Below are positions 1 to 10,773 of a DNA stretch of 64,000 nt, piece after piece (position 1 is the first letter of the stretch; every line of letters starts with the position of its first letter). The translations under genes were made by a program, and so were the position numbers. This DNA comes from Sycon ciliatum (lineage: Eukaryota; Porifera; Calcarea; Leucosolenida; Sycettidae), in assembly GCF_964019385.1 (NCBI RefSeq), contig NC_088645.1:34969720-35033719 (forward strand), read 5' to 3'. Under the pieces are notes generated by a model. The model worked only from the letters and a program-made list of their open reading frames with translations. It did not search any database and was not told the origin of the DNA.

Positions 1-1300
1 TGACCTGATACTCGTACCAGGATCGTAAGTGGCAGATCCTTTCCAATGCATAACATGCAGGTGTACGTTACACGCATGGACAAAGTCTGACCGTGTCGCC
101 AGCATACAATGTCATCACAAGTATACCCCACAACTTACACACATGAACAGTAGAAGCACAATGATAGCAATGGAAAAGTACGATGTGGTTGCTGAAGCAT
201 CTTCACACTTCAAATTTAGACTTCAATGTGGTCGTCACAGGATGATATACCTGCAAGATACAAGTGATGCAGAAAGAAAGCAGAAGGTCATGACGTAGGC
301 TATGAGACACCACAAACGGGTCACCTACATGTTTGTTCAGGGCTAGTGCACTCACATGCAGAATTATCATATTCGAGCATTTCCCAAACTGAGAAGTGCA
401 ATGAAATCCACTTGCATGCAGAGGAGCAATTTTGCAGTGTGATGCGTAATTTGACACGATCTGCGATGCTGCATGCGATGCAAACTCGCGCAAAATATCA
501 TTCACGGAATGACTGCAAGAGGTCAGTGATGCAACAACGCCCTGCTGACATGTGTCTCAAAGCTCAACAAGAACCTGCGTTTGTCACCATGGCACTCGCA
601 TAGCCGGTACAACTGGTACAAATGTGCAAGCAATTCATGAGCCTTTCTCGCCTCCTCAGATAACCACTGCAAGGCTGCGACGACAACCTTCGGCCTGACA
701 AGGTGCTTCCAGACAATCTTCGCAATATTTTTAGACAAGGTGCATCCAGACAATCTTCGCACTGGTTGGTACACAGTTCACTATGATGTTTGTATTGTCA
801 GCACACAAGTCATGCATGAGATGCGGGTTGTCGTCAATTGGCAATGGAAGGTGGAGTATTTTGTTCGTGGCACCTCACTCGCTTTGAATGCGGTCGACTG
901 CCATGCTTTGTGTCTAGCTTGTAACATGTCTGGAAGGGTTCCACTTTTTGAATGAGTAATTTTTCGAATGAATTTAGTCGCGACAAGCACTGGGATACAG
1001 GGTGAAGGTGCAAGTCATTGAGAACGCAAGATGGCGGCATGCTGTCTTTCTTCACGTATAGTTTGCAAACCCTGCAAATGAACATGGCGTCTGTAGCGTG
1101 CGACTGTACACCATTAAATATTGGCAAGATATACACACACACCTTAAACGGAACGAACTACAAGAATAGAGTGAGTACAATGCGCTGTCGACCTGATAAC
1201 GTGTTGGAAGATAACAGGTATACCGTCCCACCTAACCGTACCCTTCATCATTCCTCATTCACCATCGCGCGATATCATGGCACACACTGGCAACATATCA
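1..1300. other. Left flank, no gene seen
   Basis: Open frames here are under 170 codons, overlap on both strands and show no recognisable domain, so I call no gene. The only local structure I see is a short direct repeat: a roughly 25-bp phrase ending in CAGACAATCTTCGCA occurs near 700-725 and again near 738-763. Confidence 0.5.
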
Positions 1301-1302
1301 AG

Positions 1303-1947
1303 GGATGCCTTACCGTCGCCTATAGGGGACGTCTTCGCAGCAATGTTTTTCGTCCTGCGCATACAGTCCGCCGACGCGACAGAGTTTACGGGCCCGTTCC
1401 AGTTGTAGAAGACATTCGATTCATCGGGCCAGTGCAGCAACAGGGCCGTGGGCACACAGGGGCAGAGGAAAGACATTGTGAGTGGACAAGAAATATGCAG
1501 TGGCAAGTGCCATGAATGTCAAGTTCTCATTTCTAATTGAGCTATTACTTACAGTCCTGCCATTGCTCGCTCGTCCTGATTCCTCCTCGTTCGTCTGTGT
1601 CCACTTCTGCCGTTCTCCTTCCCGTCACAGCGTCAGGTCAGTGCATTCTCATTAATTTCTCAATGGCACTTTTCGGGACGGGGTACGATAAGGCAAAGGC
1701 CTAGAGCGAACGTCTTTGCAGCAATATTTTTCGTCGGCGGACGGGACAGCGTTTACGGGGCCGTTCCAGTTGCAGAAGACATTCATCAATGGCACTTTGC
1801 GGTACGGGGGTACCGGAAGGAGTTCGCATCGTGTCTCCAAAGGCCTAGAACGGACGTCTCTGTAGCAATATTTTTCGTCCTGCGCATTCAGCCCGCTGAC
1901 GCGACAGCGTTTACGGGGTCGTTCCACTTGCAAAAGACATTCATCGA
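1303..1947 (+). repeat. ~158-bp tandem repeat, left part of array
   Basis: Degenerate units lie at about 1303-1450 and 1664-1789, with a good unit at 1790-1947. A unit starts TGGCACTTTGCGGTACGGGG, runs through GACGTCTNTGCAGCAATNTT and a CGCGACAGCGTTT block, and ends AGAAGACATTCATCGA. The same unit resumes at 6251 after LINE-A. The segment 1560-1640, rich in CCTCCTCGTTCGTC, resembles 6440-6530, so the flanking array is built of the same modules on both sides. Function unknown. Confidence 0.75.
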
Positions 1948-2856
1948 TCATCAATGTGTACCAGTACCCGCATCTGCACCAACAGGGCTTGAATCCGCAG
2001 CTCCGGGCGAGACGTACGCTAGTTGTACCCTCTCTACACCACGAACAAGCAATGCCAGTCGTACTACTGACAAGCCTGTCAGTACCAAGTACGACTGGTC
2101 GATCGTACTTGAAGCCGCCAACCGCCACAGGAAGCCCGCAGATCTGCGTGGAGGTAAGAAAATAGCACGCAGAGTTGTATTCGTTGGGGGCATCAATATC
2201 AACTGCAGTGCTGATGATCTTGTTGCGTACTGTAGAAAGAAGAATGTGGAAGTTAGGCTGTGTTTACATGAAGCGTTTCAACCCGGGTTGAGTTCGACCC
2301 GGGTCAGATTTCAACCCGCCATGTGCACAAAGTGAATGGCGCGTTTACATGACGCATTGCGCTTGACCCGGGTTGAAATTTCGCCCCGGGTTGATTTCAA
2401 CCCTCCCCCCAAGGGGAGGGTTGAAATCAACCCGGGTCAAGAAAATCGTACAAACGTACTTCTGTGCGTATCTCGCGCCAGGTTTGAACGGCACTGCAGA
2501 TGCAAATTTCGCGCGAACGGATTCACGTGACCATACAGGACTGTAGAAGTGGACTTTTGGCGGCATATCAGTATTTGACCCGGGTCAACTGTCTTCATGT
2601 AAACGCTCACCTCTTTTGGCTATCGTACAGACTTTCAACCCGGGCTGAACTCGACCCGGGTTGAAATTTCTCATGTAAACACAGCCTTACTGGCTGTAGA
2701 CTGATCCCCTCCAGAACAGTGTACGGCACGTTGTACGCACATCTGACAGTTGCTGAGCATGACGAAAGAAATGTTCTGGAAAACGATTTCTGGCCCGAGC
2801 ATGTAACAGCACGAGAATGGAAGTTCAAGAACCCACCCCTCCCCAAGAAATCATAA
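1948..2856 (+). pseudogene. LINE-A ORF1 (3' part), split by a MITE
   Basis: The left part (to 2255) is a Ser/Thr/Pro-rich stretch followed by a basic segment and the phrase RRVVFVGGININCSADDL, which looks like the RNA-binding fold in ORF1 proteins of CR1/L2-type LINEs. The right part (2689-2853) continues with TGCRLIPSRTVYGTLYAHLT and ends FWPEHVTAREWKF before TAA at 2854. Between them lies a 431-bp MITE with a TTA duplication. Removing the MITE and one TTA copy brings the two parts into one frame, so the insertion is clean and later than the LINE. The family role is RNA binding and chaperoning in the retrotransposition complex. The N-terminus is missing. Confidence 0.75.
2256..2686. mobile_element. 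Harbinger-like MITE (431 bp) inside LINE-A ORF1
   Basis: Terminal inverted repeats begin GGCTGTGTTTACATGA on both ends, flanked by a 3-bp TTA duplication (2253-2255 and 2687-2689). A TWA target duplication is the hallmark of the PIF/Harbinger superfamily. The interior has nested palindromes built on AACCCGGGTTGAA and a central hairpin around CCCTCCCCCCAAGGGGAGGG (about 2400-2425). No coding capacity, so it is non-autonomous. Confidence 0.85.
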
Positions 2857-2862
2857 ACTGTG

Positions 2863-5800
2863 ATGTTGAATCCACACGCACCCATCTTTTTTCCCACATC
2901 ACCACACGCTTTTACTCTTAACCCAAATGCAGCCCCGTTCTCTCCCGGCCGACAATCGCAAGTTACCGCACTGAACCCTCTTGCTCCACCATTCCAACCG
3001 TCCCCTTTGACTTTCAACTTTTCACCTTGTATTCCTGATATGAAGTCTCCGTCGAGTATCAGGATCTGCACAGTTAACGCATGCAGCTGGCTGAAGCGGG
3101 CTGATGAGATTAAAAACTTATTCTGCACATCTCAACTAGATATCTTGGGCATAACCGAAACCTGGTTGACTCCTGATATCACAAGTTCAATATTAACACC
3201 GTCAGCTGAATACAAAATTATCCGGCATGACCGTCACAACAATACCGTGCGACATGGAGGTGGAGTGGCATTCCTCCTCCACCCTTCCATTTCCCATACT
3301 ACCAAACATCGTCCAGATTTTCAGCCTGCTGATCCAACCATTGAAATTGTGTGCATAGAACTAGAGCATCGCCCCAACTCCACGTTTGTGTTCTGTTGTT
3401 ACCGTCCTCCTTGGCAGCCACCTGATCAGTTCTGCAGCGCACTCCGGACCTGCATTCAATCAATATCTTGTCCTCAAGCTTCCATATTTGTCATTGGCGA
3501 CTTTAACGCTCGCCTCTCGAAATGGCTTGCATCCGATCCTGATACACCTGCTGGTACATGCATGTATGACACCCTGGATGATCTGGGCTTATCGCAACTT
3601 GTGGATCAACAGCCTACCCGCTACTCCGCAAGTGGTAAGAGTTCATCACTACTCGACCTAGTTATCACTAATGCTCCAATAGCAGTCTCCCATCTCACCA
3701 TCCTCCCACCGGTATCTGATCACTGTCCTGTAGTTTTCGATGTCGTCCACAACCGATCAGCAGGCTCCACAGCCCAAATATCTTCTGCACAAAACACCTG
3801 GCTCGACTTTGCCCACACGGACTGGCAAGCATTTAACAACCACGTGTGGCAACTACCCTTGCTAGATGCCGTCCAAAATGCGCAAACAGTTGATGAGGCC
3901 TGGTCATTGTGGCGCACAGCGCTGGAAGACTCTGTATCGTTGTTTGTTCCCGTTGTCCGGAGAAGCACATTTCCATCGAACAAGCCTTGGTACTCTGCTG
4001 TTCACCATCGTCAGAGGCGGCTTCGGGATCGCCTCTTCGCCAAGGCCAAACGTCTCGGATCTACAGATAGTTGGATAGCGTATAGACTCTCACGTAACTG
4101 TCTTACTTCCTTGCTCCGGAAGGCGAAACGCCATTATCACGAGAGGATGGCGAGAGACATGGCTCAGCATCATGGAACCCGTACATGGTGGCGCAAAGCA
4201 AAGATCCTTTGTAATGGGAATCGCCCGTCTCCGGTTATCCCTGACCTCTACCATGACAACCAAGCCTACCCAGCCACGAGTAATACGGAAAAGACGAATC
4301 TCCTAGCCAAAGTGTTTGCGAGCTACAGCCAGGCGCGACTGCTAACACCTGACCTGCACTCAGCTGGTATTTTAACACCCACGTCCACTGTGAAGTTCTC
4401 CATACAACCATTCTCTGTGCAGTCCGTATTTGACACGCTATCCAGACTTCCCATTCAACGTAAAACCGCTGGACTGCTGAACAATCGCATCCTCCGTGAA
4501 ACAGCTGAGGTCACGTCACAGTCTCTTTCCGCCCTTTTCAACCGCTGCTTGCTGTCCAGTACTCAGCCCAGGGAGTGGAAATCTGCCGTTGTTGTACCTG
4601 TGTTCAAGGGAAAAGGTAATCCTTCTCACCCAGTCAATTACCGTCCTATATCGCTGTTAAATGCAGTTGCCAAATTGTATGAGTCTATGATTAGCCGTCA
4701 GTTTTACTCGTTTGTTGAGAGCCATACAATTATCAGTTCCAGCTAGTTTGGCTTTTGTCGAAAGAGATCAACAGTTGACCAATTGGTACAGCTTACCTCA
4801 ATTGTTTCGCGTGCATTTGACTCTAAGTCTTCTTGTGACCAGCTGTTTCTTGATTTTTCTAAGGCCTTTGACAGAGTTAGTCATCACTTAGTTATTCAAT
4901 CTGTTTCAGGTTGGTGTTCTCTTTCTGCCTGTTCTTGGGTGAAGGACTTCATCAGTGATCGTAGTATTTGCGTTCGCATTGGCCAAACTCTTTCTGACCC
5001 TTTGCCCATCACCGCTGGCGTACCCCAAGGTTCCCATCTCGGCCCGCTTCTTTTTAACCTGTGCATCAACTCCTTTCCTGATGCCCCTGTTTCTAGTACC
5101 CTATCCCTTTTTGCTGATGACTCTAATTTAATTCTTGTTTCTCCAGCAAACACCTCACTTCCTATCCATCATGCATTGCTCCAGACTGATATTGATAAGT
5201 GTTGTCAATGGTCATCAGCTACTGCCATGACGTTTAACACCAGTAAATGCGTCCACCTACCCTTTCAAAAATATTCATTAGCCCCCGGCCCGTCATCCCC
5301 CTTGACAATGAACGGTGTGCCTATTCAGAAAGGTGATAGCCACTGTCATCTCGGCGTGACTATCACTCCTTCACTAAATTTTTCTGACCATATAAAATCT
5401 ATCACCCATAAGTTTCGCAGTCGTGTTTTTCTGTTGCGCCATATGGCCCATTTCCTTTCTGCTTCAACCGTGAATTTGCTCTACAAGTGTTACGTACGAC
5501 CACTGTTAGAATACGCAGTCCCTGTCTGGTCATTCGCCGTATCCCATTCAGATTCGCTTACGTTAGACCGACTGCAAGCCGTTGCTGCTCGTTCATATCT
5601 GCTTTGTAAGACCCGGCACCCTCCTGAGTGGGAAACCCCGAAGCAGATTCTTAATCGTACTTGTGACTGGTCATCCCTGAAGTGGCGTCGTCAGATTCTG
5701 TCCTTGCTGTATTTTCATCATGTCTTTTACCAGTTTCCGTCTTTGCTAATTCGTTTCAAATTCAATGTATCCCTTAGTTGTCGTCACCCGTCCTCTATAG

Positions 5801-5982
5801 TTTTACCTCGTTCTGGCGCCCATTTCCTTAAATCCCCTCTCGTCAGTTTATCTGTGGAATGGAACAAACTTCCAGAACACATCCGCTGCGTTCAGTCCTC
5901 TGTCAATGTTCGCATTGCTCTAAAGGCTCATTACTCACAGCATAGATATTCTCTGACTGGTATTCCGAACTTTTCCGTTTGA
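2863..5982 (+). pseudogene. LINE-A ORF2: three PAM2-like motifs + APE endonuclease + reverse transcriptase
   Basis: ATG at 2863 starts MLNPHAPIFFP. Three PAM2-like motifs (LNPHAPIFFP, LNPNAAPFSP, LNPLAPPFQP) occupy residues 2-11, 19-28 and 37-46. The APE domain follows, with ITETWL, then RHGGGVAFLLH, VIGDFNAR and SDHCPVV. The RT has YRPISLL, FLDFSKAFDRV, GVPQGSHLGPLLFN and FADDS, and a C-terminal region ending near WNKLPEHIR. A single TAG at 4744-4746, where LINE-B has a glutamine, interrupts an otherwise continuous frame between fingers and palm. ORF1 ends TAA only 6 nt upstream and in the same frame. Role in the family: target nicking and target-primed reverse transcription. Confidence 0.9.
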
Positions 5983-6250
5983 GAAATTTTTTTCCTTGAA
6001 ATTTATCCTTGCTGGGTTCTTTTTCATCTAAATGTCCCGCTATTATCTGCAGAGGTGATTTCTTCCCTCGTCGATTTCTTTCCTGCTTTTATACCTCGAT
6101 ACTTAGGCACTTGTTTCCCTTCTTCCCATGCTTCATCTTCCACTCTCCTCTCCCCCATTTCCCCATTTTTCTTGCGATATTTATATGGGAGACTTCCGTG
6201 ATAAGCATCCATTTGCTTTTGGAGAATCCTTTTAAATAAATACAATACAA

Positions 6251-6560
6251 TGGCACTTTGCGGTACGGGGGTGCCGGAAGGAGTTCCCACGATGTCTCCA
6301 AAAGCCTAGAGCGGACGTCTTTGCAGCAATTCTTTTTGCCCTGCGCATTCAGTCCGCCTACGCGACAGCGTTTCCGGGGAGTTCCAGGTGCAGAAGACAT
6401 TCATCGATGGCACTTTGCGGTACGGGGTACGGAAAGGGGCCTCCTCGTTCCACTTCGTCGACTTCTGCAGTTCTCCTTCCCGTCAGGGGTACCGAAAGGG
6501 GCCTCCTCGTTCGTCTTCGTCGACTTCTGCATTGCACTTTGGCACAAAGCAGACCGCTGA
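6251..6560 (+). repeat. ~158-bp tandem repeat, right part of array
   Basis: A complete unit lies at 6251-6407 and a second begins at 6408 before changing into two copies of a GGGGCCTCCTCGTTC module (near 6436 and 6498). The unit matches 1790-1947 closely, which shows that LINE-A interrupted an existing array. Confidence 0.75.
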
Positions 6561-6889
6561 CGGGGTCACGTGTCAAAAAAGTATCAACAACGTGTCGACT
6601 ACGTGTCGACCACGTGTATAGCGGTACAATCAGCGGTAAACTAATTCTCGTGCCATTCTCGTGTCACAAAACTGGAACATCGAATACCAGTGTATCGGGG
6701 GAAGCATGCAGGGCGCGCGATAGTGCAGGTTCGAATCCGAGGTTATGTCTTAAAAAAAAATACTTTTTTTAATAATTTATAACATCCCTATGTTTTTTTG
6801 TCCAAGTCATCAAGGCAAAAGAAGCATAGCGTAGGGCCCTGAGCTTCCAAGCTCTCTCGTTAGCATTGCGAATCGGGCGATATGCACTG
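6561..6889. other. No gene; possible isolated Pol III B box
   Basis: No coding signal. GTGTCGACCACGTGT-type short repeats lie at 6590-6618. GGTTCGAATCC near 6728 matches a Pol III B box and is followed by an A-rich run, as in a SINE 3' half, but no matching A box or cloverleaf is apparent. Confidence 0.3.
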
Positions 6890-7297
6890 TCTTTGGCTTC
6901 CCACCCTCTGCCTCCAACCCATCTTAGCTAGACAGCACCTAACACCGTTAAATATTCGTTATTCTGCTAACCTCCTACATAGATGCATAAAATGTTCGTG
7001 CTAGTGTAGTATCCCCTATTTTGCCGACTTTTCCCTCCTCGTGCTGTCTCATCATCCCGCACTGCTAGAATTACTCGTTTTCAGGAATCGCTCGGCCTGG
7101 TACTGCCCCATGCCAGATTGTATTTTGGCTATCACTCTGTATCTTATCTTGGAGCTGACCGATGGAACTCCCTCCCTGCAGCGATTCGCACCATATCCCT
7201 GCCTGCTCCATTTCGCTCCGCTACCCTCACGTGGCTAGGGCACCCTGTAAGAGGACCATAGGTCTGTGGGAACTCCCCTAGTAAAATATGAATAAAT
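6890..7297 (+). mobile_element. LINE-D: 3' terminal fragment of a LINE ORF2
   Basis: One frame reads YHSVSYLGADRWNSLPAAIR, the typical C-terminal block of LINE reverse-transcriptase proteins (a hydrophobic patch, then W-N-x-L-P), followed by a short tail, a stop and AATAAATAATAACAA. Upstream pieces such as IANRAICTVFG resemble the region after the RT thumb but are broken by stops. This is a 5'-truncated, decayed copy different from LINE-A. Confidence 0.55.
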
Positions 7298-8407
7298 AAT
7301 AACAATGGAAATGGATTTGCTCCCACACTGGAGCTCGCGCTATTCCGCCGACGACTTGACACTTGACTGACTCACGACTGCCATCCAGAGAACACAAGAA
7401 ATCCCTCGAACCTTCGACTCAGCAAACCTGCAAGAAAGCACCACTCTCTGCTCAGTACACAGTGTTTCGGGGAATTCACCCCTCATCAGTTGAGTTTGAC
7501 CTCAGACCTCAGACATGCCCATCGCGGAAGCGATGATAGTGAACAGCTATGTTAGACATAGCAACTTGTGCTGGGATTACACCATTCAACAGCTTGCAAG
7601 GCTGATGAATTGGCCGCCACTATTTTTAGCCTGGTATCCACCACACGGCTGTTTGAAGTGACTTTTTCTGGCCAGTGAATCCCTATTTTTCATTTTTCCA
7701 TTTTTTTCTACACACACACCACACCACATACTCCGGCATACACTGGCTGTTGGTAACCACCCAGGAGAATGAAAGAAAAGTCAGGAAGAGTGCGAGAAAG
7801 AGAAGAAAGACGTGTGCGACCATAATCGTCGGGAATTGAGCTTGAGTAGGCTGAGGAAGATTGTGCCTGAAGAGCACCACTTATATAGTGTTGTCCAGGC
7901 ACAAACATCACCAGGGATACACATTTACAGATAAACTCCGTTTCCAGCGTGACAAACATCTCGTGAACACCAAATAGCAGCGTGAGTCAGTTATCGCTCC
8001 TGGACGGTGAGAACAGACGTAGAGGACCCTGGTCATTCACAACGCTCTCACCTCCAAACCAGCTAGTCGCACGCCCGCGCTGGGCACAACAGTATGAAAT
8101 AGAGGTTGCGACTTCGGCGTTGATTTTGGTTTAGGAATGGGTTTGCTCTCACACTGTAGCTCATGCTATTCCGCCGACGACTTGACACATGACTGACTCA
8201 CGACTGCCATCCAGAGTCGCAACCTCTATTTCGTAAATAATAGTAATAATGACAATTATGGTATCCGAGATCAGAGTGGTAACGCCATGAGTGCCAGCTC
8301 CAGAGTCTGACAACCGTGCCAATGCCTTCTCAAAGACAACAGCATCAAATGCTCCGGTTGAGTTTATTGGTGCCGCAGGGTATTTCCAGTCACTCTAACT
8401 GGGCACC
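7298..8407. repeat. Gene-free stretch with dispersed direct repeats
   Basis: An ~82-bp phrase (CGCTATTCCGCCGACGACTT within it) occurs at 7309-7390 and again at 8135-8216. A ~100-bp block at 7512-7612 is the inverted counterpart of 14157-14262 in the type-1 gene intron, and a weaker copy lies near 21200-21290. No open frame with recognisable content. Confidence 0.5.
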
Positions 8408-8762
8408 TTGCTTGTCATGAGCAATGCTCTAACAACTGAGCTATGGGACCAGGCTGAACCTAGAAGGCCTAAAAGATAGAGAACCTAGAAAACCTAGAAC
8501 CTTTGAAATTGAAGTTCTCCCAATCCTTCCAGAAAGTAATCATTTTCTTTCATTTCTTGTAGGGTCCAGAAACTGACCGTGGTTGGTCCCTGGTGGAGGG
8601 AAAAAGACCCAAGGGCCATCAGTATGTGCGGCACGAGTTGTGAGCTGGCTTTGGAGTGAAAAGGGTTTCAGCGCCTTCTAGGTTCAGCCCGGTCCCATAG
8701 CTCGGTGATTAGAGCATCACTCTTGACAAGCAACTTCCCAGGTTCGAGTCCTGGTGGGTCTA
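8408..8762. repeat. Inverted pair of tRNA-like SINE heads
   Basis: Left arm 8408-8470 and right arm 8671-8732 are reverse complements sharing GGTCCCATAGCTC and CCTTCTAGGTTCAGCC. On the plus strand, 8691-8762 has a tRNA-like A box (TAGCTCGGTGATTAGAGCA) and B box (GGTTCGAGTCC) with a perfect CCAGG/CCTGG T-stem. The anticodon stem is poor, so this is a tRNA-derived repeat, not a working tRNA. The left copy has a degraded B box. Confidence 0.6.
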
Positions 8763-9164
8763 GCGATTGGTTCTCTTTTCAGGCAGTTCACTTTCCCCAC
8801 TGATCCACGTTATTTTACTAGTTTTTTTGTTGGTGAGAAGACCAACTCTAGTCCAGCTCTGGACGACGAACCACCCGAACTATACAGAACAAGTCCGTTG
8901 TCGTAGATCTACGTATCTGCGCTGGCTCCGTTCATCCTGGGCTCCGTCAGTCCCAGGATGTCAAGTATGTCTTGTTCGAAATGTTTTATTATAGTAATTT
9001 TCTGTATGATGAAGAAAGGAAATGGACAAAATGTTACGAGTTATGACAAACTGTCCACCGACGTAACCAGATCTTGTACAGTCAGCGAGTGCGACAAAAT
9101 GGCACAAAACTGACAAGGAGTACTGAGACATTCGGCAACCTGACATCTAACTCCAACACCTCTC
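8763..9164. other. No gene seen
   Basis: The segment near 9075-9135 (AGTCAGCGAGTGCGAC onward) is repeated in diverged form near 63160-63215. Nothing else is recognisable. Confidence 0.4.
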
Positions 9165-9850
9165 CTACACTTGTCCATTTCCTTTCTCCATAATAACGAT
9201 ATATGCTTGGTCCTCAGTACCTTCAGTGCCAGTTTTTTTAGTTTTCATCTCTTCTCGCTCCACATAAACCGACATAACGACATGGACCCAGACAACAGCG
9301 GCAGGAGCACACAGAGTGAGGGTAGTAGGCCGTAGCCAGATGTGAACCGGAATGCAGAAGAAAACTAGGAGCAGCAACAGGTGGAGAGCCCTCAGGAGGA
9401 AAGAATGAGTACATTCTACTAACATAAATAAGCCAGGACAAGCACCACTTGGGACCGTCAGATTAATTTCTCTGGACCGAGCCAGCCGGGAAAAAACCCT
9501 CGCGCCGACGGACGTACGAATGAGGGAAAAAACCGGGTGCATAACCCCAAGTGGCAACATGGCAGCATAAAATTAGGCACAACATATCTACAGCCGATAA
9601 AGAAATGGAAGAAGATGGGCAGACATGAAGGGTGGAGGGTGGAGACACTGGTGAGACACAAAACACTGACTGAAGGAGTCAGGCAAAAAGAACAGCAACA
9701 AAAAGAGAAAACATCAGATTCCATATTCGCAAGAAAACGAATTTTGCTGCGCGAGAAATCATTTCTAGCCTCACTCGCTCCGCTCGGCCAGCGAGAAATT
9801 ATAACATCACTGCTTAGCGTATCATACTGATTCAGGCTGGCCGGACACAT
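9165..9850 (-). CDS. Type-1 gene A: 3' region with conserved overlapping ORFs, one with a TM segment
   Basis: Two overlapping minus-strand frames follow the body exon. One (9850-9458, 130 codons) starts M-C-P-A-S-L-N-Q directly after the body stop. The other (9560-9165, 131 codons) carries a strong hydrophobic segment (LLLLLVFFCIPVHIWL) and then the charged tail VYVEREEMKTKKT. Related DNA with the same TM and tail lies at 45299-45484 and 56497-56793. A good splice acceptor (pyrimidine-rich tract, then CTTCAG) sits inside all three copies. Frames differ between copies, so this may be a 3' exon or a conserved 3' UTR. No known family recognised. Confidence 0.4.
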
Positions 9851-9857
9851 CTGTACT

Positions 9858-10719
9858 TCACCTTTGATTTGGCCCCGGATGTTCGTTGGGAGTCTTGTTC
9901 GGCGTACTCACCACTTGCACATGTCCAGAAAACAGTGTGGACTGATCCATTTTCAAGGTTTCGTTCTTCGCGTGTACCTCAGTTACAAGGCCGAGTAGCG
10001 CACCCTGAAGCCCTGCAAAGCGTTTGGATTCAGGCTTCTTTCGTGCATGGAGGGACGGTGACTTACTCGATGGAAACGACGCAGTCAGCAACGAATCACT
10101 ATCACTATCCCTCATCTTCTTCTTGGATTCAGGTTGTTCGGTGGGAGTCAACGTCATTCGTCCATATGTCGTAGTATGCGGCCCTGTTGATGCTCCAACT
10201 TTTCCAACACCAGCCATGTTTGGAGGCTGTGCTCGGCCTCTTCCGCGTCCTTTTGGCGGGAGACGACAACGAGCATTCCCCGCAGACTGGAGTTGTCTCG
10301 AGGATATGGTAGAGGTTAGACTTGGTGGCTGTGACCCAGTTGATGCTCCAACATTACCATCTGACGCTTGTTTCTACGACATTCAAGAGAAAACAAAGGG
10401 CAAAGACAGGCAATTCAGTGAACCAGTTCAACATTCATTGCATCACTTTACTACATTGGTTGCGATGACGTCATAGTGACAGTGATTCTCTTACCCTCAT
10501 GATATCAGTCAAAACTGTGCAGAACTATGCAGAAGTACTCATAGATTATAATTTATACAGTCATGTACATATTCTGCCTGTTTGCATGTGTATTGTTGCG
10601 AAAGTACATTCTACAAGACCTTTAAAAGTGTACGTTGTACTGTTAAGACAGCGAAATGAAACCATGAAAACCAAAGCAAAGAAGAGTGTGTGTCTGTGTA
10701 GGTTTGAGTGTGTGTGGGC

Positions 10720-10773
<54 letters not shown>

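Larger units (their letters stand above)
1948..6250 (+). mobile_element. LINE-A: APE-type non-LTR retrotransposon, decayed
   Basis: The element encodes the end of an ORF1, then ORF2 with an apurinic endonuclease domain and a reverse transcriptase, and finishes in an A/T-rich tail ending AAATAAATACAATACAA. It lies exactly between two units of the tandem repeat: the left unit ends ATTCATCGA and the right one starts TGGCAC. ORF1 has no start inside the element, so the copy is probably 5'-truncated. It is inactive: a Harbinger-like MITE splits ORF1 and an in-frame TAG splits ORF2. Domain order and RT motifs fit the CR1/L2/jockey assemblage. The exact clade needs a tree. Confidence 0.88.

Noticed and set aside
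1018-1515. 165-codon ORF near the left end
   Set aside because: Its second half is the degenerate tandem repeat unit, and no protein family likeness was seen.
8691-8762. Functional tRNA gene
   Set aside because: A and B boxes are good but the anticodon stem does not pair, and a related copy lies inverted nearby. It is a SINE head.
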